35,551 nt of DNA, from positions 1-35,551 of the forward strand of contig JALCQM010000030.1 of NCBI GenBank assembly GCA_022651245.1, in the 5' to 3' direction. Numbering within the stretch: position 1 is the stretch's first letter; each line of letters opens with the position of its first letter. Source of the DNA: Lactobacillus sp. (GTDB lineage Bacteria; Bacillota; Bacilli; Lactobacillales; Lactobacillaceae). Positions 22,910 through 29,569 of the stretch are shown piece by piece. The notes beneath the pieces were generated by a model. The model made no database searches. It was not told the origin of the DNA and was given only the letters and a program-made list of their open reading frames with translations. Made by a program: the position numbers and the translations under genes.

Positions 22910-25645
22910 TTATTCCATGATCTTGCTCTTCTTGGTAACCGTGTGCATCTTGTCGATCCACGGCCGGATCGGGCCTTTCAGCAGCAGGCCGCCGAAGAAG
23001 AAGACTAGGCCGAATGCTAAGAGGTGCCAGAGATCACTCCAGAGGTTAGGCCAGTAGATCCCCCCGACGGTTTCACGCAAGAGGTTGACCGCATAGGTGA
23101 AGGGTAACCAGGGGTTGATCATCTGGAAGAACTTGCCGGACAAGACCACCGGGAAGTTCCCACCGGCTCCGGAAATCGACAGCACCAGGATAATAATGCC
23201 GATCCCTTTGCCGATGTTGCCGAATAAGGCAATCAGACTATAGAGGATCGAGACGAAGATCACCGATAGTCCCATTGCAAACAGCACATACAACGGTTTG
23301 TTGACGACGTAAGTGCCGATCAAGAAAATGTTACCGAGTGCGGCGATCAGCCCTTGGCACATGCCTAATCCGACGAAGGTCAGCCAGCGCGCGGTATACC
23401 GCTGCTTGGTCGTGACTGCCGCGAGGGCTTCTGGTAACGCCTCGTATTCGGTGATTAAGATCGCCCCTAGCAAGAGGGCGCCGACCCAGATACATAAGGC
23501 CAGGTAGAACGGGGCGCTTTGTGAGCCGTAAGTCGGGATCGGGTACAGCGCGTTTTCTTGGATCGAAACGGGGTTGGCTAAGAAGTCCGCTTCTTTACCG
23601 GCGTCGCGGCGCAAGAGCTTGAGCAAGGCAGAGAGGTCGATCGACTTTTCGCCTTTTTTGATGGCCGTGGCGCCTTTTTGAATGGCGTCTTTCAAGGTCG
23701 GCCAGTCGGTTTGGATCAGCGTATGGGCTTGATTCAGGCCGCCTTCGAGAACGGGCAGCTTCTGGTTCGCCAGCGCCAGCGACGTGGTCAGCTCGGTTTC
23801 GATTCCGGGCAGGTCGTTGTTGACGAAGGCGGTCGCTTGGGCCAGCTTGGCTTTTAACGTGGGAAAATCGTTTTGGTAGAGCTCGGCGACTGTGTTGATG
23901 CCGCTCGTGATCTGGCTCATATGGCCGTTGAGCAAGGTGTTCGCATCGGCGAGTTCTTGTTTCAACGCCGGCAATTCGGTTTGCACCTTGACCAAGACGT
24001 CTTGAGCTTGTTGCAAGAGGGACTTGGTGTTTTGCAACAGGCTCGGCAGTTGCGGCACGACTTTATCGTTGATGTCGCTCAAGGTCGTGTCGGCGGACGT
24101 TAACGCCGCTTTGAACTGTGATAGCAGGGTCTGGACGCTGGCGGATAAGCCGAGGTTTTGCAAGGTGGTGGCGGCATCCGCGAATTGAGTCGCGGTTTGT
24201 TGTAAGGCCGCGACGCGCGTCTGCAGTTCTGCGGTGCTTAAGTTAGGGGCCGCTTGGGCCAGGCTCGCCGCTTGTGAGCTGACGGCGCTGGCTACGGTGT
24301 TGACGGCCTTGAGTTGCGCGATGGCGCCGTCTAAACCGGTGTCTTGCGTGCCGTGGAGCTGGTTGTAGCTTGCTTGCACCTGCGTCAAGGTGGCGGCGAG
24401 TTTGGTCGCGACGCTGGCGGTGTTGGCTTGCCGCTCGGCGATGCCTTGCAGCAGCGTGGCGATGGCTGCTTTATCCGCTGCGGTATCGGCACTCGCGTCG
24501 AGGTCTGCCAGCTGGTCGTTGAGGCTGGTGAGGTCTTGGCTGAGCTTAGTGTTGGCCGTAGCGATCAAGGCGAGGCCGGAATCGGCGGCGTTTTGGACGA
24601 CGGTCAGACCGGTTTCGACTTGAGGCAGGACTTGGGTTTTGGTCGTGCCGATCGCGGCTTGCGCTTGTTTGCCGAAGGCCGTCAGGCTCGGCAAAGTACC
24701 ATCGACGCTATCGATCACCTTGAGGCCTTGGTTGGTGACGGTGACGGCTTTGGTGACACCGGTTTCCAGTTGGGAAAAGTTGTCGTTGACTAAGCTCAGT
24801 TGCCGCCCGGCGTTTTGCACTTCCGGCAGCTTGCCTTGCACTTGTAGGGCCAATTGGCCGGCCGAGTCTGCCATCGGTAAGTAATCGTTGGCTTTGACCA
24901 GCTTTTGAGCCATCTTGTTGACTTCCGGCAGGTAGGCGGCCATGTCGTTGGCAGCGGCTAACTTTTGCTTGATGTCCGGCAGCTGACTGCGGACGGTTTC
25001 GACTTCGTTCAAGTACGATTCGATCGTCGGCAGTTGGTCGTTAGTTTTCGTGACCAAGCTGGCGAAGCGCCGGATCATCGGCAAGTTGGTGTCGAGTTTG
25101 ACCCCTGCTTGGTTGAAGGTGGTCATCAGCGTTTTGGCGACGGTATCGACGAATTGGTCGGAAATCGTACTTTGCAACGTCGACGCCCCGGTGCTGGTGA
25201 TCTTAGGGGCGATCGCGTTGATCTTCTCATTGACATAGTAGTTGAGCTGCGGTTTTTTGACCTTGCCTTCGACGATGGTCATCAGGTCTTCAGAGAAGTC
25301 TTTGGGCACCACGATCCCGGCGTAATATTTACCGGATTTGACGCCTTCTTTGACCGCCTTTTTGGAATGCACGAACCGCCACCCGAGCTTCTTGTTGTCG
25401 TGGAGCTGGGTGATCAATTCGTCTCCGATCGCGATGGTTTTCCCATTAAAAGTCGTGGCTTTATCTGCGGAATAAACGGCGACGGTGAGGTCTTGGGTGT
25501 TGCTGTAGGGGTCCCAAAGCGCCCAGACGTTGAACCAACAATATAATGATGGGATCACGACTAAGGCAAGGACCAAAAGGAAGGCTGGTGGGCTCTTGAT
25601 GAGCCGGCGCCAGTCGAGGACGAACAGTTTGCCAATATTTTTCAT
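22910..25645 (-). CDS. YhgE/Pip family membrane protein
   Basis: This is a 911-residue membrane protein; the start ATG at 25645 follows ggagag. Upstream frame extension has no ribosome site and lacks family character. The plan is that of YhgE/Pip (phage infection protein): a first membrane helix (SPPAFLLVLALVVIPSLYCWFNVWA), an extracellular YhgE N-domain with FNGKTIAIGDELITQL and YYAGIVVPKDFSEDLM, then about 500 residues rich in Ala, Gln, Leu and Thr in heptad-like helical repeats, then about five C-terminal helices of ABC-2 permease type (LALCIWVGALLLGAILITEYEAL, GIGIIILVLSISGAGGNFPVVL). Relatives include the Lactococcus phage receptor Pip and type VII secretion EsaA-like proteins. The cellular role here is unknown. 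Confidence 0.85.
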   Translation of the reverse strand: MKNIGKLFVLDWRRLIKSPPAFLLVLALVVIPSLYCWFNVWALWDPYSNTQDLTVAVYSADKATTFNGKTIAIGDELITQLHDNKKLGWRFVHSKKAVKEGVKSGKYYAGIVVPKDFSEDLMTIVEGKVKKPQLNYYVNEKINAIAPKITSTGASTLQSTISDQFVDTVAKTLMTTFNQAGVKLDTNLPMIRRFASLVTKTNDQLPTIESYLNEVETVRSQLPDIKQKLAAANDMAAYLPEVNKMAQKLVKANDYLPMADSAGQLALQVQGKLPEVQNAGRQLSLVNDNFSQLETGVTKAVTVTNQGLKVIDSVDGTLPSLTAFGKQAQAAIGTTKTQVLPQVETGLTVVQNAADSGLALIATANTKLSQDLTSLNDQLADLDASADTAADKAAIATLLQGIAERQANTASVATKLAATLTQVQASYNQLHGTQDTGLDGAIAQLKAVNTVASAVSSQAASLAQAAPNLSTAELQTRVAALQQTATQFADAATTLQNLGLSASVQTLLSQFKAALTSADTTLSDINDKVVPQLPSLLQNTKSLLQQAQDVLVKVQTELPALKQELADANTLLNGHMSQITSGINTVAELYQNDFPTLKAKLAQATAFVNNDLPGIETELTTSLALANQKLPVLEGGLNQAHTLIQTDWPTLKDAIQKGATAIKKGEKSIDLSALLKLLRRDAGKEADFLANPVSIQENALYPIPTYGSQSAPFYLALCIWVGALLLGAILITEYEALPEALAAVTTKQRYTARWLTFVGLGMCQGLIAALGNIFLIGTYVVNKPLYVLFAMGLSVIFVSILYSLIALFGNIGKGIGIIILVLSISGAGGNFPVVLSGKFFQMINPWLPFTYAVNLLRETVGGIYWPNLWSDLWHLLAFGLVFFFGGLLLKGPIRPWIDKMHTVTKKSKIME

Positions 25646-25841
25646 GCCACTCTCCAGAAAATTAGGATAATTATCACCAGTGTAGCATATGCCAGACAGC
25701 CGAAAAAGTGATGCCGTTAACAGATGACACACCGGGGTTGGGGGCGTGGCGCGCGCGGCTGGGAGGCAACCGTTTTGGCCGCACAAAAGGCGATCCGAGG
25801 ACATAACGCAATAGTCGCGTTCCCTCAAGCAACGTCTAGAC
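25646..25841. other. Intergenic stretch with the yhgE-like promoter
   Basis: On the minus strand an extended -10 (TGCTACACT; TACACT at 25679-25684) lies about 35 nt before the membrane-protein start, with only a weak T-rich -35 17 nt away. No gene is visible in 25690-25841, which is GC-rich with several short repeats of GCGCG. Confidence 0.45.
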
Positions 25842-25888
25842 ACACAAACGCCATTGCGCCGTGAATCGCGGCGCAATGGCGTTTGTGT
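25842..25888. terminator. Perfect 20-bp inverted repeat after serA
   Basis: Arms 25842-25861 and 25869-25888 are perfectly complementary over 20 bp with a 7-nt loop. It lies 32 nt past the serA stop on the minus strand. The downstream side (gtctag) has no long U-run, but the stem is very strong. Confidence 0.7.
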
Positions 25889-25920
25889 TATGGGCTCGCC
25901 TCTTTGTGTAGGTCGCCGCT

Positions 25921-27090
25921 TTAGCCGGCTTTGCGGGTCAGCAGGCGCACGCGGTACACCGCGTTGATCTGGCGTAGTTGGTCGAGCAGGTCCGCTTGGG
26001 CTTGCAAGTTGTTGGTGTCGATGATCGAGTAGGCGACGTTGGCGCGCGCGGCGTTGCTCATCGATTCGATATTAATGTTGTTTTGCGCCAACAGCGTGGC
26101 GATTTGGCCGACCATGTTGGGGATGTTTTGGTGCATGACAGTCAGGCGGTAGTGGCTGATGAAGGGCACTTCTAGCGTGGGCAAGTTGACGCTGTGGACG
26201 ACGTTGCCGGTTTCCAAGAAGTTCATGATCGTCTCGGCGCCTTGGACCGCGCCGTTGGCTTCTGCTTGTTCGGTCGAGCCGCCGATGTGTGGGGTGACTA
26301 AAACGTCGCGGCGGTCGAGGATCTCGGGGTCGCCGAAGTCGGTCATATACCGCTTTACGTGGCCGGCGTCTAATGCGGCGCAAACGGCGTGGTTGTCCAC
26401 GATGCCGCCGCGCGCGAAGTTTAAGATCACCACGTCTGGTTGCATTTTGGCGATGGTGTCCGCGTTGATCATGTTGGTGGTTTCGGCGTTCTTCGGGACG
26501 TGGACGCTGACGTAATCGGCGTGGGCGATCGCGTCTTCTAAAGTCGCGGCGCGCACGGTCGTCGTGGGGATGTGCCAAGCGTCGTTGGCGCTGAGGTACG
26601 GGTCGTAGCCGATCACGTGCATCCCCAAGTCGCTAGCGGCGTGCGCCACCAGTGCGCCGACGTGGCCGACGCCGATGACAGCCAGGGTCTTGCCGGCGAG
26701 CTCGGTACCGTTGAACTGGGTCTTCTCCCGCTCGGTGCGCGTCGAGATATCCGCGCCGTTATTGGCGGCGGCATACTTGGCGGCGGAAAAAAGGTTGCGG
26801 CTGGCCGTGATCAGCATCGCGATCACCAGTTCCTTGACCGCGTTGGCGTTGGAGCCGGGGGTATTGAACACGGCGGTCCCGTTGGTGGTCGCGACGTCTA
26901 GCGGGATGTTGTTGAAGCCGGCGCCGCAGCGGACGATGGCTTTGAGTTGTTGGGGAAAATGATAGGGATGTAAATCGACGCTGCGGATCAACAACGCGTC
27001 GGCGTCGTCGGTTTGGTTGAGGGTGTAGTCGGGTTTGAAGCGGTCGAGGCCTTGTTGGGCGATGGCATTAAAGGTTTTGATTTGATACAT
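25921..27090 (-). CDS. serA: D-3-phosphoglycerate dehydrogenase
   Basis: This enzyme oxidises 3-phosphoglycerate to 3-phosphohydroxypyruvate with NAD+, the first step of serine synthesis. It has 389 residues: substrate domain halves around an NAD domain with GVGHVGALVAHAASDLGMHVIGYDPYL. The catalytic set is visible as Arg in ILNFARGGIVD, the Glu region (DFGDPEIL), and His in VTPHIGGSTEQAE. A C-terminal ACT domain from about residue 317 (RLTVMHQNIPNMVGQIATLLAQNNINIESMSN) suggests allosteric control, usually by serine. The SD aggagg precedes the ATG. It follows serC by 19 nt in the same operon. Confidence 0.95.
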   Translation of the reverse strand: MYQIKTFNAIAQQGLDRFKPDYTLNQTDDADALLIRSVDLHPYHFPQQLKAIVRCGAGFNNIPLDVATTNGTAVFNTPGSNANAVKELVIAMLITASRNLFSAAKYAAANNGADISTRTEREKTQFNGTELAGKTLAVIGVGHVGALVAHAASDLGMHVIGYDPYLSANDAWHIPTTTVRAATLEDAIAHADYVSVHVPKNAETTNMINADTIAKMQPDVVILNFARGGIVDNHAVCAALDAGHVKRYMTDFGDPEILDRRDVLVTPHIGGSTEQAEANGAVQGAETIMNFLETGNVVHSVNLPTLEVPFISHYRLTVMHQNIPNMVGQIATLLAQNNINIESMSNAARANVAYSIIDTNNLQAQADLLDQLRQINAVYRVRLLTRKAG

Positions 27091-27109
27091 AGCGAGTTCC
27101 TCCTGGGGG

Positions 27110-28183
27110 TTATAAGTGGGTTTCGAAGTCGTGCAAAAAGTCGATCAACGCGTCGACGCCGGCAAGCGGCATGGCGTTGTACAAGCTGGCGCGCAAGCCG
27201 CCGACGCTGCGGTGGCCCTTGAGGTTCATGAGCCCTTTCGTCGCTGCCTGGGCGACAACGGCTTGATCGAGCGCTTCAGAGCCGGTGTTGAACACCACGT
27301 TGGTCAAACTGCGGTCGGCTTTGGTGACTAAGTTGGCGAAGACTGGCGATTGATCTAAAAAGGCGTACAGTTTATTGGCCTTGATCCGGTTGCGGCGCTG
27401 CATTTCAGCGACCCCGCCTTGTTCTTCGACCCATTGCAAGACCAGGTTCAAGGCGTAAATCGCAAACACCGGTGGGGTGTTGTACAGCGATTTTTTCTGG
27501 TCGAAAAGGTGGTAGTCGAGCATGCTCGGAACGGGGGCGACGTCTTGTAGCAAGTCGCGGCGAACGATGACGACGGTCACCCCGGCCGGCCCGAGATTTT
27601 TCTGGGCGCCGGCAAAAATCAGGCCAAAATCGTTCACGTCATAGTGTTCGGCCAGAATGTTCGACGACATGTCGCCTACCAGCGGGGTGCCGGTGACAGG
27701 CGGTAGGTGGTGAAACGCGGTGCCTTCAACGGTATTATTGAGGCACAGGTGGAGGTAGTCGTAAGTATCGGCGGGCACGGCCGGCAGCTTGGGCAGGTGC
27801 CGGTAGTGGGTCGCCTTGGTCGTCGCCAAGACCTCGGCGGGAATCCCTAGGCGGGCCGCTTCGGCTGCTGCCCGGCTCGCCCACTGGCCGCTATCGAGAA
27901 CCGCGATGCGCCGGTGGTGCGTCGCCAAGTTCAGCGGGGCGGCGGCGAATTGACCGGTGCCGCCACCTTGCATGAACAACACGGCGTAGTGATCCGGGAT
28001 CGCCATCAACTGGCGCAGCCGCGTCTCGGCTTGGGTGATGATGACGCCAAACGCCGCCGCCCGGTGGGAGACTTCCATGATGCTCATGCCGCTACCGCCT
28101 AACGACGGCAGTTCGGCTTGAATCTGGGTGACGACAGGGGCGGGCATCATCGCGGGCCCGGCAGCAAAATTATAGACGACCAT
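27110..28183 (-). CDS. serC: Phosphoserine aminotransferase
   Basis: This PLP enzyme converts 3-phosphohydroxypyruvate plus glutamate to phosphoserine and 2-oxoglutarate. It has 357 residues. The ATG at 28183 after aaggagg starts the canonical YNFAAGPAMMP; eight upstream codons open in frame are not part of the gene. Visible features are MEVSHRAAAF, MQGGGTGQFAAAPLN, a DMSSNILAEHYDV stretch, and the PLP lysine in FGLIFAGAQKNLGPAGVTVVIV. The C-terminal KGHRSVGGLRASLYNAMPL is family-typical. It is the first gene after the serine leader attenuator. Confidence 0.95.
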   Translation of the reverse strand: MVVYNFAAGPAMMPAPVVTQIQAELPSLGGSGMSIMEVSHRAAAFGVIITQAETRLRQLMAIPDHYAVLFMQGGGTGQFAAAPLNLATHHRRIAVLDSGQWASRAAAEAARLGIPAEVLATTKATHYRHLPKLPAVPADTYDYLHLCLNNTVEGTAFHHLPPVTGTPLVGDMSSNILAEHYDVNDFGLIFAGAQKNLGPAGVTVVIVRRDLLQDVAPVPSMLDYHLFDQKKSLYNTPPVFAIYALNLVLQWVEEQGGVAEMQRRNRIKANKLYAFLDQSPVFANLVTKADRSLTNVVFNTGSEALDQAVVAQAATKGLMNLKGHRSVGGLRASLYNAMPLAGVDALIDFLHDFETHL

Positions 28184-28204
28184 AAGTTTCCTCCTTGTGA
28201 GTAA

Positions 28205-28245
28205 CAAAAAAACGCGCCTTCACAGCTGACCTGTGAAAACGCGTT
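28205..28245 (-). terminator. serCA attenuator terminator
   Basis: On the minus strand the stem AACGCG..TTCACAG / CTGTGAA..CGCGTT (28211-28245, two-nt internal mismatch) is followed by seven U (28204-28210). It lies 21 nt upstream of the serC start, after the leader peptide, so it can only act on the leader transcript. Confidence 0.88.
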
Positions 28246-28261
28246 GAAGGTGGTCCATCGC

Positions 28262-28290
28262 GGTCTCACAGGTGTTATACCTGCGAGACC
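28262..28290 (-). promoter_or_regulatory. Competing hairpin of the serCA attenuator
   Basis: On the minus strand GGTCTCGCAGGT pairs with ACCTGTGAGACC (one G-U) around a 5-nt loop. Its 3' arm contains ACCTGTGA (28266-28273), which is fully complementary to TCACAGGT (28229-28236) in the 5' arm of the terminator. Hairpin and terminator therefore share a possible antiterminator pairing. Confidence 0.75.
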
Positions 28291-28315
28291 ATTTGGCAGA
28301 AGCGCAAACATTGGC

Positions 28316-28378
28316 CTACACAGATACGGTAGTAGACCATGATGATGACTTGAGGTTGTTAAGGGCTAAATTTGTCAT
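28316..28378 (-). CDS. Serine-rich leader peptide of serCA
   Basis: This is a 20-codon ORF with an ideal SD (cggagg, 8 nt before the ATG), starting about 22 nt after the predicted transcription start. The peptide MTNLALNNLKSSSWSTTVSV contains five Ser, including three consecutive TCA codons and two TCT. It ends before the hairpin and terminator that precede serC. This is the arrangement of amino-acid operon attenuators, where ribosome stalling for lack of charged tRNA-Ser would allow transcription to continue. No expression is shown; the call rests on architecture and codon content. Confidence 0.82.
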   Translation of the reverse strand: MTNLALNNLKSSSWSTTVSV

Positions 28379-28406
28379 TGCAAAAACCTCCGCTTCGTTG
28401 TTTATT

Positions 28407-28435
28407 AAGATAGCACACCGGTAATAATCCGTCAA
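28407..28435 (-). promoter_or_regulatory. serCA promoter
   Basis: On the minus strand TTGACG (28430-28435), a 17-nt spacer and TATCTT (28407-28412) make a good sigma-A promoter upstream of the leader peptide. The divergent phosphatase gene may use TTGTTT (28398-28403)/TAATAA (28422-28427) on the plus strand, overlapping it. Confidence 0.8.
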
Positions 28436-28483
28436 TACGGTTATAAAAGAATGAGTTTTTTATGATAACGACAGGAGGCACAC

Positions 28484-29107
28484 ATGACCACATTTTATTT
28501 CATTCGCCACGGGCAAACCACCGCCAATGCGCTGGGGTTAAAGCAAGGCACGATCAACGATGACCGCACCCACTTGACCGCCAAGGGGCAACAACAAGCG
28601 GCCCACCTCGCGAGTCAATTCGACTTGCGGACCGTCGACGCGCTTTACGTCAGCCCGCTGGCCCGTACGCAAGAAACCGCGGCGCTTTTGAACCAACAGG
28701 CGCAACTCACACCCCAGCTGGACCCGCGCTTGTTGGAGATCTCCTATGGTAACTGGGACGGCCAGCAAAACGCAACACTTGAAGCGGCGCACCCTGAGGT
28801 GTTCGATCCGGTGTTGCATGATGTGCTCCCGAGTTACGTTGAGGTGGCCCAAGGCGGCGAAAGCTTTGCCCAAGTCCAAGCACGGGTGGCTGAATTCATG
28901 CAGGCGGTCGCCGCCGTTCGGCCGCAGGCGGCCGTCGCCTGTGTGACCCACGGGTTTACGGTCAAGGCCGCCGCCTTGGCCGCATTGATGCCGGAATCGG
29001 CGATGGCGCTGCCGGAACCGGACAACACCAGCGTGACGAAACTGACGCTGACGGCGGGGCAGTATTATTTGTGGTATTACAACCGCTTTGATGCCCAGAC
29101 CTACTAA
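28484..29107 (+). CDS. Histidine phosphatase family protein (candidate phosphoserine phosphatase)
   Basis: This is a 207-residue member of the phosphoglycerate-mutase-like superfamily. The catalytic RHG is in FYFIRHGQTTAN (phospho-His near residue 8), a second Arg is in SPLARTQETA, the Glu/Tyr region is RLLEISYGNWDG, and the C-terminal His is in VACVTHGFTVK. The SD (caggagg) lies 6-8 nt before the ATG. Family members act on many phosphomonoesters. One branch comprises metal-independent phosphoserine phosphatases. Its divergent position next to serCA, which lacks serB in this window, makes phosphoserine a reasonable guess. A general sugar-phosphate or phosphoglycerate phosphatase is the alternative. 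Confidence 0.85.
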   Translation: MTTFYFIRHGQTTANALGLKQGTINDDRTHLTAKGQQQAAHLASQFDLRTVDALYVSPLARTQETAALLNQQAQLTPQLDPRLLEISYGNWDGQQNATLEAAHPEVFDPVLHDVLPSYVEVAQGGESFAQVQARVAEFMQAVAAVRPQAAVACVTHGFTVKAAALAALMPESAMALPEPDNTSVTKLTLTAGQYYLWYYNRFDAQTY

Positions 29108-29244
29108 TGAGAAACCGATCGGCGAAAAATTAATTTTAAAAGAGAATTCGCTGTGAGCTACTTTGTTATCCTTGCTATGACAGGGTTCTTTTAGGAGCGT
29201 GCCACTTTAATTTAATTTTTACTCACCAAAATTAAATATTTTTA
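29108..29244. other. Gap before the aro promoter
   Basis: AT-rich stretch without a gene. ATTTAATTTT (29210-29219) and AAAATTAAAT (29228-29237) form a perfect 10-bp A/T stem followed by attttta, a weak terminator candidate for the phosphatase gene. Confidence 0.4.
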
Positions 29245-29273
29245 TTGACAAGACCAGAAACGGGCGGTATGCT
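29245..29273 (+). promoter_or_regulatory. aro operon promoter
   Basis: Consensus TTGACA (29245-29250), a 17-nt spacer and TATGCT (29268-29273) place the transcription start near 29280, about 20 nt before the leader peptide. Confidence 0.85.
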
Positions 29274-29299
29274 CATTGCAACATTTCAAAGGGGTTTTG

Positions 29300-29356
29300 A
29301 TGATGACGACAACAACAACGAAAGTTTATTATGCCTGGTATGCGTTTTATCGCTAG
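29300..29356 (+). CDS. Aromatic leader peptide of the tkt-aroFBDE operon
   Basis: This is an 18-codon ORF (or 17 from the second ATG at 29303, which has the better spacing to aaagggg at 29288-29294). The peptide MMTTTTTKVYYAWYAFYR carries four Tyr (all TAT), one Trp and one Phe within its last ten residues, then TAG. It precedes hairpins and terminators in the leader of a shikimate-pathway operon. Enrichment for exactly the pathway's end-product codons argues for ribosome-mediated attenuation sensing mainly tRNA-Tyr. The run of five Thr codons rich in A and C may keep the initiation region unstructured. Confidence 0.85.
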   Translation: MMTTTTTKVYYAWYAFYR

Positions 29357-29474
29357 CACGTAGGTTCACGCGAATGTGATCCTGCGAGATAGGGATCACA
29401 TTCGTCTGCATACCGGATCATCGAATCACACGGTCAGCACTCGGATGAACACAATTCAGCCGGGTGCTTTTTTC
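29335..29474 (+). promoter_or_regulatory. Attenuator of the aro operon: alternative pairings and terminator T1
   Basis: Three elements are seen. (a) Leader-peptide codons CTGGTATGC (29335-29343) pair with GCATACCGG (29408-29416) over 9 bp, enclosing a 12-bp hairpin (29371-29382 with 29393-29404). (b) The same segment 29408-29416 can instead pair with the T1 3' arm CCGGGTGC (29460-29467), eight pairs with one bulged A. (c) Terminator T1: AGCACTCGG (29436-29444) with CCGGGTGCT (29460-29468), then T6. A ribosome stalled on Tyr/Trp codons would cover 29335-29343, free 29408-29416 and so break T1. Confidence 0.75.
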
Positions 29475-29500
29475 TAACTTCATCAGGATCTTCTGGTGAG

Positions 29501-29536
29501 AAAAAACGCCATCGGCTGAAGTCGATGGCGTTTTTT
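29501..29536 (+). terminator. Second leader terminator T2 before transketolase
   Basis: A perfect 14-bp stem (29501-29514 with 29523-29536, AAAAAACGCCATCG type) ends in T6 and lies 33 nt before the transketolase start. Being in tandem with T1, it must also be passed for operon expression. A small CATCAG/CTGGTG hairpin (29481-29498) lies between them. Confidence 0.88.
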
Positions 29537-29569
29537 CGTGGCTGGCGGGACCTGACTAGGAGGAAAATT

